NCBI GenBank assembly: GCA_013205415.1
Contig: JABMMY010000363.1
Span: 1-6,197 of the forward strand
Source of the DNA: Deltaproteobacteria bacterium
Lineage (GTDB): Bacteria; Bdellovibrionota; FAC87; UBA2466
Length of the DNA: 6,197 nt
Direction of reading: 5' to 3'
A program made the translations under genes and the position numbers. Every line of letters begins with the position of its first letter. Positions within the stretch are counted from its first letter, which is position 1. Below, one piece after another: positions 1 to 6,197 of this stretch. Under the pieces are notes generated by a model. The model did no database searches. It saw nothing but the letters and a program-made list of their open reading frames with translations, and had not been told where the DNA came from.

Positions 1-123
1 AAAAAGGCGAAAAGAAAGGCCAAACTTAGAAGTGGCAGACAACAACAACGACAAAATCCAGCCATTGCTAGACGTCGTAAAAATAAAAAACGAATGCGTG
101 TAAAGAAAATGCGTCGTCAGTAG
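1..123 (+). CDS. 3' end of a very basic small protein (partial), possibly an S21-like ribosomal protein
   Basis: Frame 1 is open from the left edge to a TAG at 121-123, giving 40 C-terminal residues; the start lies outside the window. Of these, 21 are Lys or Arg (10 K, 11 R), five are Gln, and none is acidic. Such composition fits an RNA- or DNA-binding tail. The end of the reading frame is followed 28 nt later by a strong intrinsic terminator, which supports a real gene end here. Candidates are an extended C-terminal tail of ribosomal protein S21 (a family with a Lys/Arg-rich C-terminus), a histone-H1-like protein, or another lineage-specific small basic protein. No diagnostic motif is visible, so I assign no name. 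The S21 option is a weak inference from composition only. Confidence 0.6.
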   Translation, partial: KKAKRKAKLRSGRQQQRQNPAIARRRKNKKRMRVKKMRRQ

Positions 124-151
124 AACCGATTTAGCTTTAATCCTAATATGA

Positions 152-178
152 AAAAAGGGGCCTCAGAGGTCCCTTTTT
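152..178 (+). terminator. Rho-independent terminator after the basic-protein gene
   Basis: A 12-bp stem (152-163 pairing with 167-178) closes on a 3-nt CAG loop. The only imperfection is one G-U wobble (G160 with U170). The stem core is GGGGCCT/AGGTCCC, and its 3' arm ends in a run of five T that serves as the U-tract. An A-run on the 5' side means the structure could also stop minus-strand transcription, though no minus-strand gene reads into it here. It separates the basic-protein transcript from lon. Confidence 0.88.
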
Positions 179-191
179 CAATTTAAATCAC

Positions 192-219
192 TTAAAACGT
201 TATGCCTCGCGTTAAAACG
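192..219 (+). repeat. Pair of TTAAAACG direct repeats upstream of lon
   Basis: The octamer TTAAAACG occurs at 192-199 and again at 212-219, a start-to-start distance of 20 nt, close to two helical turns. Identity stops at the ends of the octamer. The pair lies about 55-80 nt upstream of the candidate -35, a usual place for an activator site, but AT-rich octamers can recur by chance. Function is unknown. Confidence 0.3.
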
Positions 220-271
220 GTGGTTTTTTCACAAAAATGGTCGCCTAGCCCTTTATTTTCTGCCCACACCA

Positions 272-299
272 TTGACCTTTTTCAAAGGAATAACATACT
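272..299 (+). promoter_or_regulatory. Candidate sigma-70 promoter of lon
   Basis: TTGACC at 272-277 matches the -35 consensus in 5 of 6 positions. CATACT at 294-299 matches TATAAT in 4 of 6, and the spacer is 16 nt. A start near 305-307 would give a leader of about 20 nt that holds just the Shine-Dalgarno. No sigma-32 type -35/-10 pair and no CIRCE inverted repeat is visible in the spacer, so heat-shock control of the kind known for lon elsewhere is not evident. The assignment rests on consensus matching only. Confidence 0.5.
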
Positions 300-311
300 G
301 TTGAGCTTGTG

Positions 312-317
312 AAAGGA
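312..317 (+). promoter_or_regulatory. Shine-Dalgarno of lon
   Basis: AAAGGA sits 7 nt before the ATG at 325. It supports this start over any downstream ATG, and the resulting N-terminus matches the typical beginning of the Lon LAN domain. Confidence 0.75.
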
Positions 318-324
318 ATCGACT

Positions 325-2730
325 ATGGATGCATCTAAACAGAATATTGAGCTTCCTGAGTTAATACCCCTATTGCCGATTAGAAACACGGTGTTGTTCC
401 CTAATACCGCCGTTCCTTTAATTGTGGGGCGAACCAAAAGTGTTAGAACCGTCCGACAGGCCCAGAAAATGGGAGACCTGCTTTTAGTCGTCACTCAAAA
501 AGACCCCTCAAAAGACAAACCTCAAGTGGACGACCTCTTTTCCGTCGGAGTCGTTTGTATTATCTCTAAAATTAGCCAACTAGAAAAAGACAGTTTACAG
601 GTGATTGCTAATGGCCTTTTTAGATTTCAGATTACCGAACTGGTAGAGCATGAGGGTTACTTGGCTGCTAAAGGATTTCGTCTTCCTGAAGTCTCCTCAG
701 CCCAATCGAAACGAGTCGAAACGATTGCCGGTGAGATTCGACAGGTCGGAAAAATAATTCTTACCCTATCTGGAGCCCCCGGGGCCGAAGCCCTTATCAA
801 ACTTTTAAATCAGATTAATGACCCTGCACAGATTGCCGATCTTGGATGTACCTTTATCCATTTAACTACGCTGGCGAAACAAAGGCTTTTAGAAATGTCC
901 GATCTGGAGGAGAGATTACATGCTCTACTTTCAGAAATGCTTCGTGAAAAAGAAAGACTTGTTCTTCATGGTGAAATTCACAACAAAATGATGGATCGCC
1001 TTTCTAAAGATCAAAGAGAGCAACTACTCCGAGAACAACTTAAAACCATCAATGAAGAGTTGGGAGAGGACCCTAAAAGTAGTGATGGATTATCCAAGAG
1101 AATTGAAGAGGCCGGTTTTCCTAATGACATTCTTAAACTGGTGCAGGACGAGTTCAAACGACTCAACTCCATTCCCAAGGCCTCACCAGAACATCACGTG
1201 ATTCGCACCTATCTCGATTGGCTTTTAGCTGTGCCATGGAAAAAAACATCGGGTACCCCTAGTCATGAAATTAATCTAACTAGTGCTAGAGCCGTTTTAG
1301 AGGTTGACCATTTTGGTATTGAAAAGGTCAAAAAAAGAATTCTCCAATTTTTAGCTGTAGCCAAATTAAAAAAGGAGATGAAGGGCCCCATCCTATGTTT
1401 AGTGGGTCCTCCAGGAGTGGGAAAAACAAGTATTGCCCAATCGATGGCTAAGGCCCTCGGCCGTAGTTTTGTACGTATTAGTTTAGGCGGAGTGCGAGAC
1501 GAAGCTGAAATTCGCGGCCATAGAAGAACCTATATCGGGGCTCTACCCGGCCGAATTATTCAGGCGATGAAACGCGCTGGGGTTACCGATCCTCTGATTC
1601 TTTTGGATGAAGTGGACAAATTGGGAAATGACTTCAGGGGAGATCCCGCTTCGGCGTTATTAGAGGTTTTAGATCCTGAACAAAACCATACCTTCGTCGA
1701 CCATTACTTAGATGTTCCTTACGATCTATCTAAGGCCTTTTTTGTAACGACTGCAAATATGATCGAGACTATTCCGCCTGCATTAAAAGACCGTTTAGAG
1801 GTTATTGAAATGACCAGCTACTCGAAACCAGAAAAGATGGAAATTGCGAAACGGCATCTCATTCAAAAGGTACTTTCGGATCACGGAATTTCTGAAGCTA
1901 CTTTACAAATCACCGATGAGGCACTAGCCCAATTGATCGAAGCCTACACTAGGGAAGCAGGGGTTAGAAATTTAACGAGAGAACTAGCTCACCTTTGCAG
2001 GTTTGCAGCTGAAGAATTGGCGGGAGAAAATCCGCCTGAAAAAATAATAATCTCAAAACTACAACTTGAATCCATTCTTGGCCCTCAAAAACTATTTCCT
2101 GAGGTCGTAGAAACGGATGCTAAACCTGGCATTGTAACAGGGCTGGCATGGACCCCAGTGGGAGGGGAAATTCTACAAATTGAGGTTGCTCGAATGGAAG
2201 GAAAGGGAGGATTAATCCTCACAGGTCAATTGGGAGATGTGATGAAAGAATCTGCTCAAATTGCTTTAAGCCTCTTAAGATCCCAATTGATAAAATCGAC
2301 CGAAATAAAATTTGATCAATCAGAATTTCATATTCATGTACCTGCTGGAGCTATTCCCAAGGATGGCCCATCGGCTGGCACTGCTATTTTCTTAGCTCTA
2401 GCCAGTCTTATTCAAAATAGATCTGTCTCTTCACACCTGGCTCTCACAGGAGAAATTACGCTCAGAGGCAATATTCTCCCGGTGGGCGGAGTCAAAGAGA
2501 AGGTGATTGCGGCTCATCGAGCTGGAATTAAGACAATCTTACTCCCTGAAAAAAACAAGGGAGATCTAATCGATGTGAGCCCTGAAATTAAAAATCAACT
2601 CACATTCCATTACATTAAGGACGTAGCCGAGGTCTTGAAGTTAGCAGGACTAGATGGCTTTGGATTTATTCCGACAACGATTACAATAACCGGGACTTCA
2701 CAAACCACAAATACTCCATTAGCCAATTAA
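325..2730 (+). CDS. lon: Lon: ATP-dependent AAA+ serine protease (S16 family, LonA type)
   Basis: Cytoplasmic homo-hexameric protease that unfolds and degrades misfolded and short-lived regulatory proteins using ATP. The product is 801 aa, slightly longer than the E. coli enzyme (784 aa). Domains in order are the LAN substrate-binding domain (about 10-205), a charged helical linker (about 205-305), the AAA+ module (about 310-590) and the protease domain (about 600-780). Key residues visible are Walker A GPPGVGKT at 361-368 (K367), the pore-loop Tyr403 in YIGALPG, Walker B LLDE ending D428-E429, sensor-1 N478, arginine finger R490, and sensor-2 R548 in EAGVRN. The catalytic dyad is S683 (in PKDGPSAG) and K726 (in GGVKEK), 43 residues apart as in E. 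coli. The gene is intact. It has its own candidate promoter and Shine-Dalgarno, and is probably monocistronic, as the next gene converges on it. The last 20 residues form a Thr-rich tail beyond the protease domain. Confidence 0.98.
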   Translation: MDASKQNIELPELIPLLPIRNTVLFPNTAVPLIVGRTKSVRTVRQAQKMGDLLLVVTQKDPSKDKPQVDDLFSVGVVCIISKISQLEKDSLQVIANGLFRFQITELVEHEGYLAAKGFRLPEVSSAQSKRVETIAGEIRQVGKIILTLSGAPGAEALIKLLNQINDPAQIADLGCTFIHLTTLAKQRLLEMSDLEERLHALLSEMLREKERLVLHGEIHNKMMDRLSKDQREQLLREQLKTINEELGEDPKSSDGLSKRIEEAGFPNDILKLVQDEFKRLNSIPKASPEHHVIRTYLDWLLAVPWKKTSGTPSHEINLTSARAVLEVDHFGIEKVKKRILQFLAVAKLKKEMKGPILCLVGPPGVGKTSIAQSMAKALGRSFVRISLGGVRDEAEIRGHRRTYIGALPGRIIQAMKRAGVTDPLILLDEVDKLGNDFRGDPASALLEVLDPEQNHTFVDHYLDVPYDLSKAFFVTTANMIETIPPALKDRLEVIEMTSYSKPEKMEIAKRHLIQKVLSDHGISEATLQITDEALAQLIEAYTREAGVRNLTRELAHLCRFAAEELAGENPPEKIIISKLQLESILGPQKLFPEVVETDAKPGIVTGLAWTPVGGEILQIEVARMEGKGGLILTGQLGDVMKESAQIALSLLRSQLIKSTEIKFDQSEFHIHVPAGAIPKDGPSAGTAIFLALASLIQNRSVSSHLALTGEITLRGNILPVGGVKEKVIAAHRAGIKTILLPEKNKGDLIDVSPEIKNQLTFHYIKDVAEVLKLAGLDGFGFIPTTITITGTSQTTNTPLAN

Positions 2731-2763
2731 CCTTAACTAACATTTTCTAGGAGCAGATCTTAT
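2731..2763. other. Convergent intergenic gap between lon and the minus-strand operon
   Basis: Only 33 nt separate the lon stop (TAA) from the stop of the small secreted-protein gene (TAG) on the other strand. I find no GC-rich hairpin followed by a T-run on either strand in the gap. Short weak pairings such as TTAG/CTAA exist but lack a U-tract. Termination may be Rho-dependent or occur inside the opposing gene. Confidence 0.6.
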
Positions 2764-3195
2764 CTAATGAATAGCCGGTTTCTTTGATCTCTCTATTTTT
2801 TCCCCGAGCTGTTTTAATATTTTTTTCTGATCCTTAGAAAATGTTTTAGCAAAACTTGCAGGATCTTTAGCGGCCTTATTTAATATTTTTTCCATCTTAT
2901 CGGGATCACCTTTAGCATCAGAGGCGACCGTCTCCATTACCTTTGCAGCTAACTGATAAATTTCTTCGGAAAATTCACCCCCTACCTCTTTGACTAATTC
3001 ATCCGATTCTGCCGCTTTTTTATCCTTTTTTAAATTTTCCTGTCTTTTGACGGGATCGGTTAATTCTTCCATCGCCCCTGTTAACGCTTTTTCTTGCTCC
3101 TCAGTTAGCGTGGTGGAAAAGGAACGAGTGAAGCCCGCTCCACCGGAAACCAGAAATAAAACTATGAGTCTGACTATTAATTTTGAGTGATTCAC
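2764..3195 (-). CDS. Small secreted helical protein of unknown function
   Basis: This is a 143-aa product that I do not recognise. The N-terminus (MNHSKLIVR, then a hydrophobic stretch to about residue 18, then GGAGF) looks like a Sec signal peptide with possible cleavage around residue 20-28. There is no lipobox cysteine, indeed no cysteine at all. The mature part is highly charged, rich in Lys, Glu, Asp and Ala, and predicted by eye to be mostly helical with no membrane segment. Two short patterns recur: T-[LF]-[ST]-x-[ED]-Q-x-K-x-L at 29-38 and 118-127, and D-P-x-K-x4-L-x-K at about 47-56 and 98-107, which hints at an internal duplication. The start is GTG, chosen because an AAGGAG lies 5 nt upstream and because the next in-frame Met would remove the signal peptide. 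It is the last gene of the operon, 24 nt after the phosphodiesterase gene. Likely location is the periplasm or outside the cell. Confidence 0.75.
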   Translation of the reverse strand: MNHSKLIVRLIVLFLVSGGAGFTRSFSTTLTEEQEKALTGAMEELTDPVKRQENLKKDKKAAESDELVKEVGGEFSEEIYQLAAKVMETVASDAKGDPDKMEKILNKAAKDPASFAKTFSKDQKKILKQLGEKIERSKKPAIH

Positions 3196-3200
3196 CGATT

Positions 3201-3206
3201 CTCCTT
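3201..3206 (-). promoter_or_regulatory. Strong Shine-Dalgarno deciding a GTG start
   Basis: AAGGAG (reading 3206 to 3201 on the minus strand) lies 5 nt before the GTG at 3195. It is the strongest ribosome-binding site in the minus-strand operon. This suggests that the small secreted protein is translated independently and perhaps more strongly than the genes upstream. Confidence 0.75.
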
Positions 3207-3219
3207 CAGTAATGAGTGT

Positions 3220-4464
3220 TTATTCCTTTAAATGTAAAACCCTTTCAATTCTTTGATAACTACCGTCGGTATTTGCGGGCCTAAGCTTTAAAAGATGGGC
3301 CAGCAAAGAGTAAATATCTATATTCTCAACCTCTCCCACCTTTTTATTTTCATTAAAATTAGGTCCCACAGCCAAAAATATCGCCTGCATGCGAGGTGAG
3401 ATATTATCATAGCCATGCATTCCAAATACAGCAGGTTTTATTGATGGCAATAATCCCGTTTCCCAATACCACCCTTCATTTGCCAAGAAAACAAAAGGGG
3501 AAATTCTCCGATGCTTCGAAAAATGAAACCGTTCAGGCATTTTCTCTTTCAAGAGAAGTTGAAAGGGTCCAGGCTTTTTATCGACCTTTTTCAGAATTGC
3601 TAATTCCGCCTGTTTACTGGCAGGCCATACGAAAACTAACGCGCCACTTCCTACTACCTTCGCTTCATTAGGCTTCACATAATCGTTTAATAAAAGTCGA
3701 TCCGATCTTTTGACCGATGCCATCCCATGATCGGAAACTAAGATAAGAGTTGTACTTTTTTGAAGCCCTCGTATTTTCAGCCCGGCGACTAACAGCCCTA
3801 AGGAATCATCTAGCTCCTTGATAGCTTGGGTCACCTCTTCAGAGTCAGGCCCATAACGATGCCCGGCGAGATCGGTGTCCTCAAAATAAAGTGTGATAAA
3901 CTGGGGTCTTTTTTCTAAAGGGAGATCTAGCCATTCTAAAACCTTCTCGATTCTTTTTTGCTTAGGAAAGGTCTGGTCATAAGGCATCCAGTAGGTAGGA
4001 CGTGTGCCATTGATCTCAGCCGAGCTTCCTACCCAAAACATCGAGGCGGTCCGTTTACCCTGCCTTTCTGCGGTCACCCAGACAGGCTCCCCCTCCCACC
4101 AAACACTCTGATCAACGGCGGCATCTGCATTGTGAATTTCAAAACTCTTCCGACTCACGGGATCCCACATCGAATTATTAACAATCCCATGATTTTCCGC
4201 AAAAAGCCCAGTCACTAAAGAGTAGTGATTGGTAAAGGTGACCGACGGAAACACCGGTTTTAAATGGTCGGCTAGAGTCCCTCGTTTTATCAGCTCATGA
4301 AAATGGGGGGTCTTACCTCTATTCCAATAATCTGAACGAAACCCATCCATAGAAATCAAAATAACGGTTGGAGGCGCCCCCTCCGGAGGTGACAAAATAG
4401 GAAGCAGGGCAAATGAGCCTGTGATGTAAAATAAAAAGATAAAGAACAAAAATACTTTTTTCAT
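3220..4464 (-). CDS. Secreted nucleotide pyrophosphatase/phosphodiesterase (ENPP family, alkaline phosphatase superfamily)
   Basis: A zinc-dependent phosphodiesterase expected to hydrolyse nucleotide pyrophosphate or phosphodiester bonds outside the cytoplasm; the true substrate cannot be read from sequence. The product is 414 aa from the chosen start, close to the usual bacterial NPP size. Residues 1-19 form a signal peptide (MKK, a hydrophobic core, then GSFA). The full two-zinc site is visible: D40 in ISMDGF, nucleophile T76 in TFTNH with N79, D198 and H202 in DTDLAGH, D245-H246 in SDHGM, and H350 in MHGYDN. Family members usually have TFPNH, so Pro is replaced by Thr here. An in-frame TTG at 4539 would add 25 residues before the signal peptide, has no Shine-Dalgarno, and would overlap the protease gene; I prefer the ATG at 4464. 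That ATG follows the protease stop by 1 nt and has no clear Shine-Dalgarno, so translation is probably coupled. Confidence 0.93.
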   Translation of the reverse strand: MKKVFLFFIFLFYITGSFALLPILSPPEGAPPTVILISMDGFRSDYWNRGKTPHFHELIKRGTLADHLKPVFPSVTFTNHYSLVTGLFAENHGIVNNSMWDPVSRKSFEIHNADAAVDQSVWWEGEPVWVTAERQGKRTASMFWVGSSAEINGTRPTYWMPYDQTFPKQKRIEKVLEWLDLPLEKRPQFITLYFEDTDLAGHRYGPDSEEVTQAIKELDDSLGLLVAGLKIRGLQKSTTLILVSDHGMASVKRSDRLLLNDYVKPNEAKVVGSGALVFVWPASKQAELAILKKVDKKPGPFQLLLKEKMPERFHFSKHRRISPFVFLANEGWYWETGLLPSIKPAVFGMHGYDNISPRMQAIFLAVGPNFNENKKVGEVENIDIYSLLAHLLKLRPANTDGSYQRIERVLHLKE

Positions 4465-4465
4465 T

Positions 4466-5602
4466 TTACGAAACTTTAGAACCTCGAAGGAGAGTAATTC
4501 TTCTCCAGGGGGCCGGATGAGAATAGGTAAAAAACTCAATGATAGGATTAGGTTTAAACAGCCCTCGGTTTTGAAAGGTAAGTTTCTCTAAGGCCTCGGC
4601 CAATTTTTCGCCACTGCCTATCCGCTCAAAGGCAAACCGATCGGCCATTCTTTCTCTCCACCTAGAAAACATCGCTTGAATAATACCGACTGGCATCTGC
4701 ACTATAGTAAAAACTAAAAAGAAGGATAAGGCTCCGAAAGGTTGAAGCATGTTACTTTCAAAATAGGGATGAACATAGTTGGCTACTAATTTCTGTGCTA
4801 AATAAAAACCTACAAATAAAAAACCACTCGAAAGGATCATTCCTTTCCACAAATCATTATGAACCTGATGCCCAAGCTCATGAGCAAATACAGCCTCTAC
4901 CTGCTCAGGAGAAAACTTTTTGTATAGGGTATCACCAATCATAATCCGCTTAGTTTTTCCCAAACCTACAAACGCCGCATTTCCCTTTTCTGTTTTCTCT
5001 CCCATTCCTAAGTGATAAACCTCTTTAACTTCGACTCCAAAATTTTTACACATCGTCAAAAGACGTTCCTTCAACTCCCCACCCTCCATGGGCTCCAATT
5101 TAAAGAAAATCGGAATTAATAATACAGGTGCTAATTGAGCTAATATTATCGAGAGTCCAATAAAAAGAGCGGCAGTTCCAAACCACCAACCGGTGCCTAA
5201 ATAAATAATACAACCGTATAAAACGCCGAGAAATATAGACCCCAAAACAGCACCCAATAAATACCCTTTAACTTGATCCCAAAACCAACTGAGATAGGTT
5301 TGTTTAGATAGGTGATGACTTTTTTCTACCCAATGAGAGGTAATACTAAAGGGAAAGGAACAAACTTCCCATACGGTGCTTACTATTCCAAAATAGGCCA
5401 ACCAAATTAAAAAAGGTGAGGAGATCTTTCCTCCTAAAAATATCTCTAAATGAAAGGCCCTTAAACTCACCACGAACCAAATTAAAAGTCCCAACCCTAA
5501 AATATTTTTTCCTATCGATAGGACTCGATGACTCCAAAGATAGGGACGAATGTTTCGATCATGATCAAGCCAGATTTGAGGAATTTTTTTAGAGGTTGTC
5601 AT
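4466..5602 (-). CDS. Ste24-type M48 membrane zinc metalloprotease (CAAX prenyl protease 1 family)
   Basis: An integral inner-membrane metalloprotease of 378 aa. In eukaryotes Ste24 trims prenylated CAAX proteins. Bacteria generally lack those substrates, and bacterial members are thought to act in membrane or envelope protein turnover, so the substrate here is unknown. The N-terminal M48_N-like region has several membrane segments (about 29-48, 63-80, 114-135, 140-168) and a Ste24-like loop, FPFSITSHWVEK, around 83-94. The catalytic part has the edge strand NAAFVGLGKTKRI (208-220), the zinc motif HELGH (241-245, E242 catalytic), two more membrane segments (about 254-274 and 288-310), the third ligand E317 in ERMAD, and the family SHP motif at 361-363. 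The NAAFVGLGKTKRI segment and the N-terminal domain favour Ste24 over HtpX. The ATG lies 2 nt after the stop of the ABC ATPase gene, with no clear Shine-Dalgarno, so coupling is likely. Confidence 0.93.
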   Translation of the reverse strand: MTTSKKIPQIWLDHDRNIRPYLWSHRVLSIGKNILGLGLLIWFVVSLRAFHLEIFLGGKISSPFLIWLAYFGIVSTVWEVCSFPFSITSHWVEKSHHLSKQTYLSWFWDQVKGYLLGAVLGSIFLGVLYGCIIYLGTGWWFGTAALFIGLSIILAQLAPVLLIPIFFKLEPMEGGELKERLLTMCKNFGVEVKEVYHLGMGEKTEKGNAAFVGLGKTKRIMIGDTLYKKFSPEQVEAVFAHELGHQVHNDLWKGMILSSGFLFVGFYLAQKLVANYVHPYFESNMLQPFGALSFFLVFTIVQMPVGIIQAMFSRWRERMADRFAFERIGSGEKLAEALEKLTFQNRGLFKPNPIIEFFTYSHPAPWRRITLLRGSKVS

Positions 5603-5604
5603 AG

Positions 5605-6197
5605 CTAAAGCATGGATGAAAGAGTGAGGCTAGTCAAATACCGCTCCATCCCCTCTTTAATCCCTCCATCAAAACTAAGGTACCCTGAATCTAAACAAAT
5701 AGCGCGATCACACATCGACTGAACCCTCTCCGCATGATGTGATACAAAAATGATCGCCTTTCCCTCTTTTTTTCTTTCTATCATTTTCTGAATAGCCCGC
5801 TGTTGAAATGTGACATCGCCCAGCTCTAAGACCTCATCTAATAGTAAAATATCGGCCTTTAGATGGGCCGCCACAGAAAATGCCAATCGCGTATACATTC
5901 CTTTAGAATAATGTTTCACAGGAGTGTCGATAAAAGCTTCGTTTTCAGAAAACGCCACAATGGCATCAAACTGTTCGGCGATCTCCTTTTTTTTCATTCC
6001 GAGAAAGGCTCCATTTAAAAAAATATTTTCTCTTCCTGTGAGATCGGGGTGGAATCCACTTCCCATTTCCAGAAGCGAGGCGATTCTTCCACGAATCACA
6101 GCCTGCCCCTTAGTGGGTTCGGTAAGGCTGGCTAAAATACGGAGCAATGTCGACTTACCCGCTCCATTTTTTCCAATCAAGCCAATCGCCTCTCCAG
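5605..6197 (-). CDS. ABC transporter ATPase, Wzt/KpsT/TagH polysaccharide-export type (5' end missing)
   Basis: The ATPase subunit of an ABC-2 exporter that moves O-antigen, capsule or teichoic-type polymer across the inner membrane. The reading frame stays open to the right edge with the conserved lead-in GEAIG before LIGKNGAGKST, so the real start is outside the window; a TTG at 6180 is an internal Leu codon. Numbering from that Leu, Walker A is GKNGAGKST (3-11) and the Q-loop region reads LLEMGSGFHPDLTGRENI, a pattern typical of this subfamily. The signature is YSKGM in place of LSGGQ, Walker B is ILLLDE followed by VLELGD (usual VLAVGD), and the switch His lies in FVSHHAE. The protein ends soon after the ATPase domain, so it lacks the C-terminal glycan-binding domain of Wzt proteins of the E. 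coli O8/O9a type. A Wzm/KpsM-like permease partner is not in the window and would be expected upstream. It is the first visible gene of the operon. Confidence 0.92.
   Translation of the reverse strand, partial: GEAIGLIGKNGAGKSTLLRILASLTEPTKGQAVIRGRIASLLEMGSGFHPDLTGRENIFLNGAFLGMKKKEIAEQFDAIVAFSENEAFIDTPVKHYSKGMYTRLAFSVAAHLKADILLLDEVLELGDVTFQQRAIQKMIERKKEGKAIIFVSHHAERVQSMCDRAICLDSGYLSFDGGIKEGMERYLTSLTLSSML

Noticed and set aside
181..324. CIRCE or sigma-32 heat-shock element upstream of lon
   Set aside because: No TTAGCACTC-type inverted repeat and no CTTGAAA/CCCCAT pair is present. Only a sigma-70-like pair is visible.
282..494. A 70-codon minus-strand open frame over the lon start
   Set aside because: It lies antisense to the well-conserved Lon N-terminus and its promoter region, has no recognisable product, and is explained as a shadow of the lon coding frame.
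2990..3190. A 66-codon plus-strand open frame opposite the small secreted-protein gene
   Set aside because: The minus-strand frame has a signal peptide, strong Shine-Dalgarno and operon position. The plus-strand product is Ser/Phe-rich in the way expected from the complement of Lys/Glu codons.
3396..4218. Two plus-strand open frames (3396-3671 and 3958-4218) inside the ENPP gene
   Set aside because: Both lie entirely antisense to a gene with a complete catalytic site and show no family features of their own.
4465..4539. Longer ENPP start at the TTG at 4539
   Set aside because: It would place 25 extra residues before a clear signal peptide, overlaps the Ste24 gene, and has no Shine-Dalgarno. 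The ATG at 4464 fits a secreted protein and the 1-nt spacing.
5346..5537. A 63-codon minus-strand frame inside the Ste24 gene
   Set aside because: It is an alternative frame on the same strand within conserved M48_N coding sequence, with no independent support.
6178..6180. TTG at 6180 as the start of the ABC ATPase
   Set aside because: The frame remains open to the window edge and encodes GEAIG, the usual lead-in to Walker A, so this codon is an internal Leu.
1..6197. CRISPR array, mobile element, phage or defence system
   Set aside because: There are no regularly spaced repeats, terminal inverted repeats, transposase or integrase motifs, and nearly all sequence is explained by recognisable housekeeping or envelope genes.

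Overview
The window holds six protein-coding regions in two blocks that face each other. It is moderately AT-rich. Nothing in it fixes the species. Several features fit a Gram-negative bacterium: a bacterial-type Lon with its LAN domain, a Wzt/KpsT-type polysaccharide-export ATPase, and Sec-type signal peptides on two products. A guess at a deltaproteobacterial or Bdellovibrio-like lineage, or another deep Gram-negative group, is inference only.

Plus-strand block (1-2730). The window opens inside the last 40 codons of a very basic protein, which ends at 123. A strong intrinsic terminator follows at 152-178. The roughly 200-nt spacer before lon contains a plausible sigma-70 promoter (TTGACC, 16 nt, CATACT), a pair of TTAAAACG direct repeats exactly 20 nt apart, and a good Shine-Dalgarno. 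lon (325-2730) is complete and intact. It encodes the ATP-dependent protein-quality-control protease, with every key ATPase residue and the Ser-Lys catalytic dyad present.

Minus-strand block (6197-2764, read right to left). Four genes are packed like an operon: an ABC-2 type polysaccharide-export ATPase (5' end outside the window), a Ste24-type M48 membrane metalloprotease, a secreted nucleotide pyrophosphatase/phosphodiesterase (ENPP/alkaline phosphatase superfamily), and a small secreted helical protein of unknown function. The gaps are 2, 1 and 24 nt, so the first three are probably translationally coupled. The last has its own strong Shine-Dalgarno and a GTG start. The promoter must lie beyond the right edge.

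The two blocks converge on a 33-nt gap (2731-2763) with no clear intrinsic terminator. All four operon products act at or outside the inner membrane, which suggests an envelope-related transcription unit, but no shared pathway can be shown from sequence. I see no CRISPR array, tRNA, rRNA, insertion sequence or phage gene. I also see no convincing previously undescribed system. The most open points are the unknown secreted protein and the composition of the operon.
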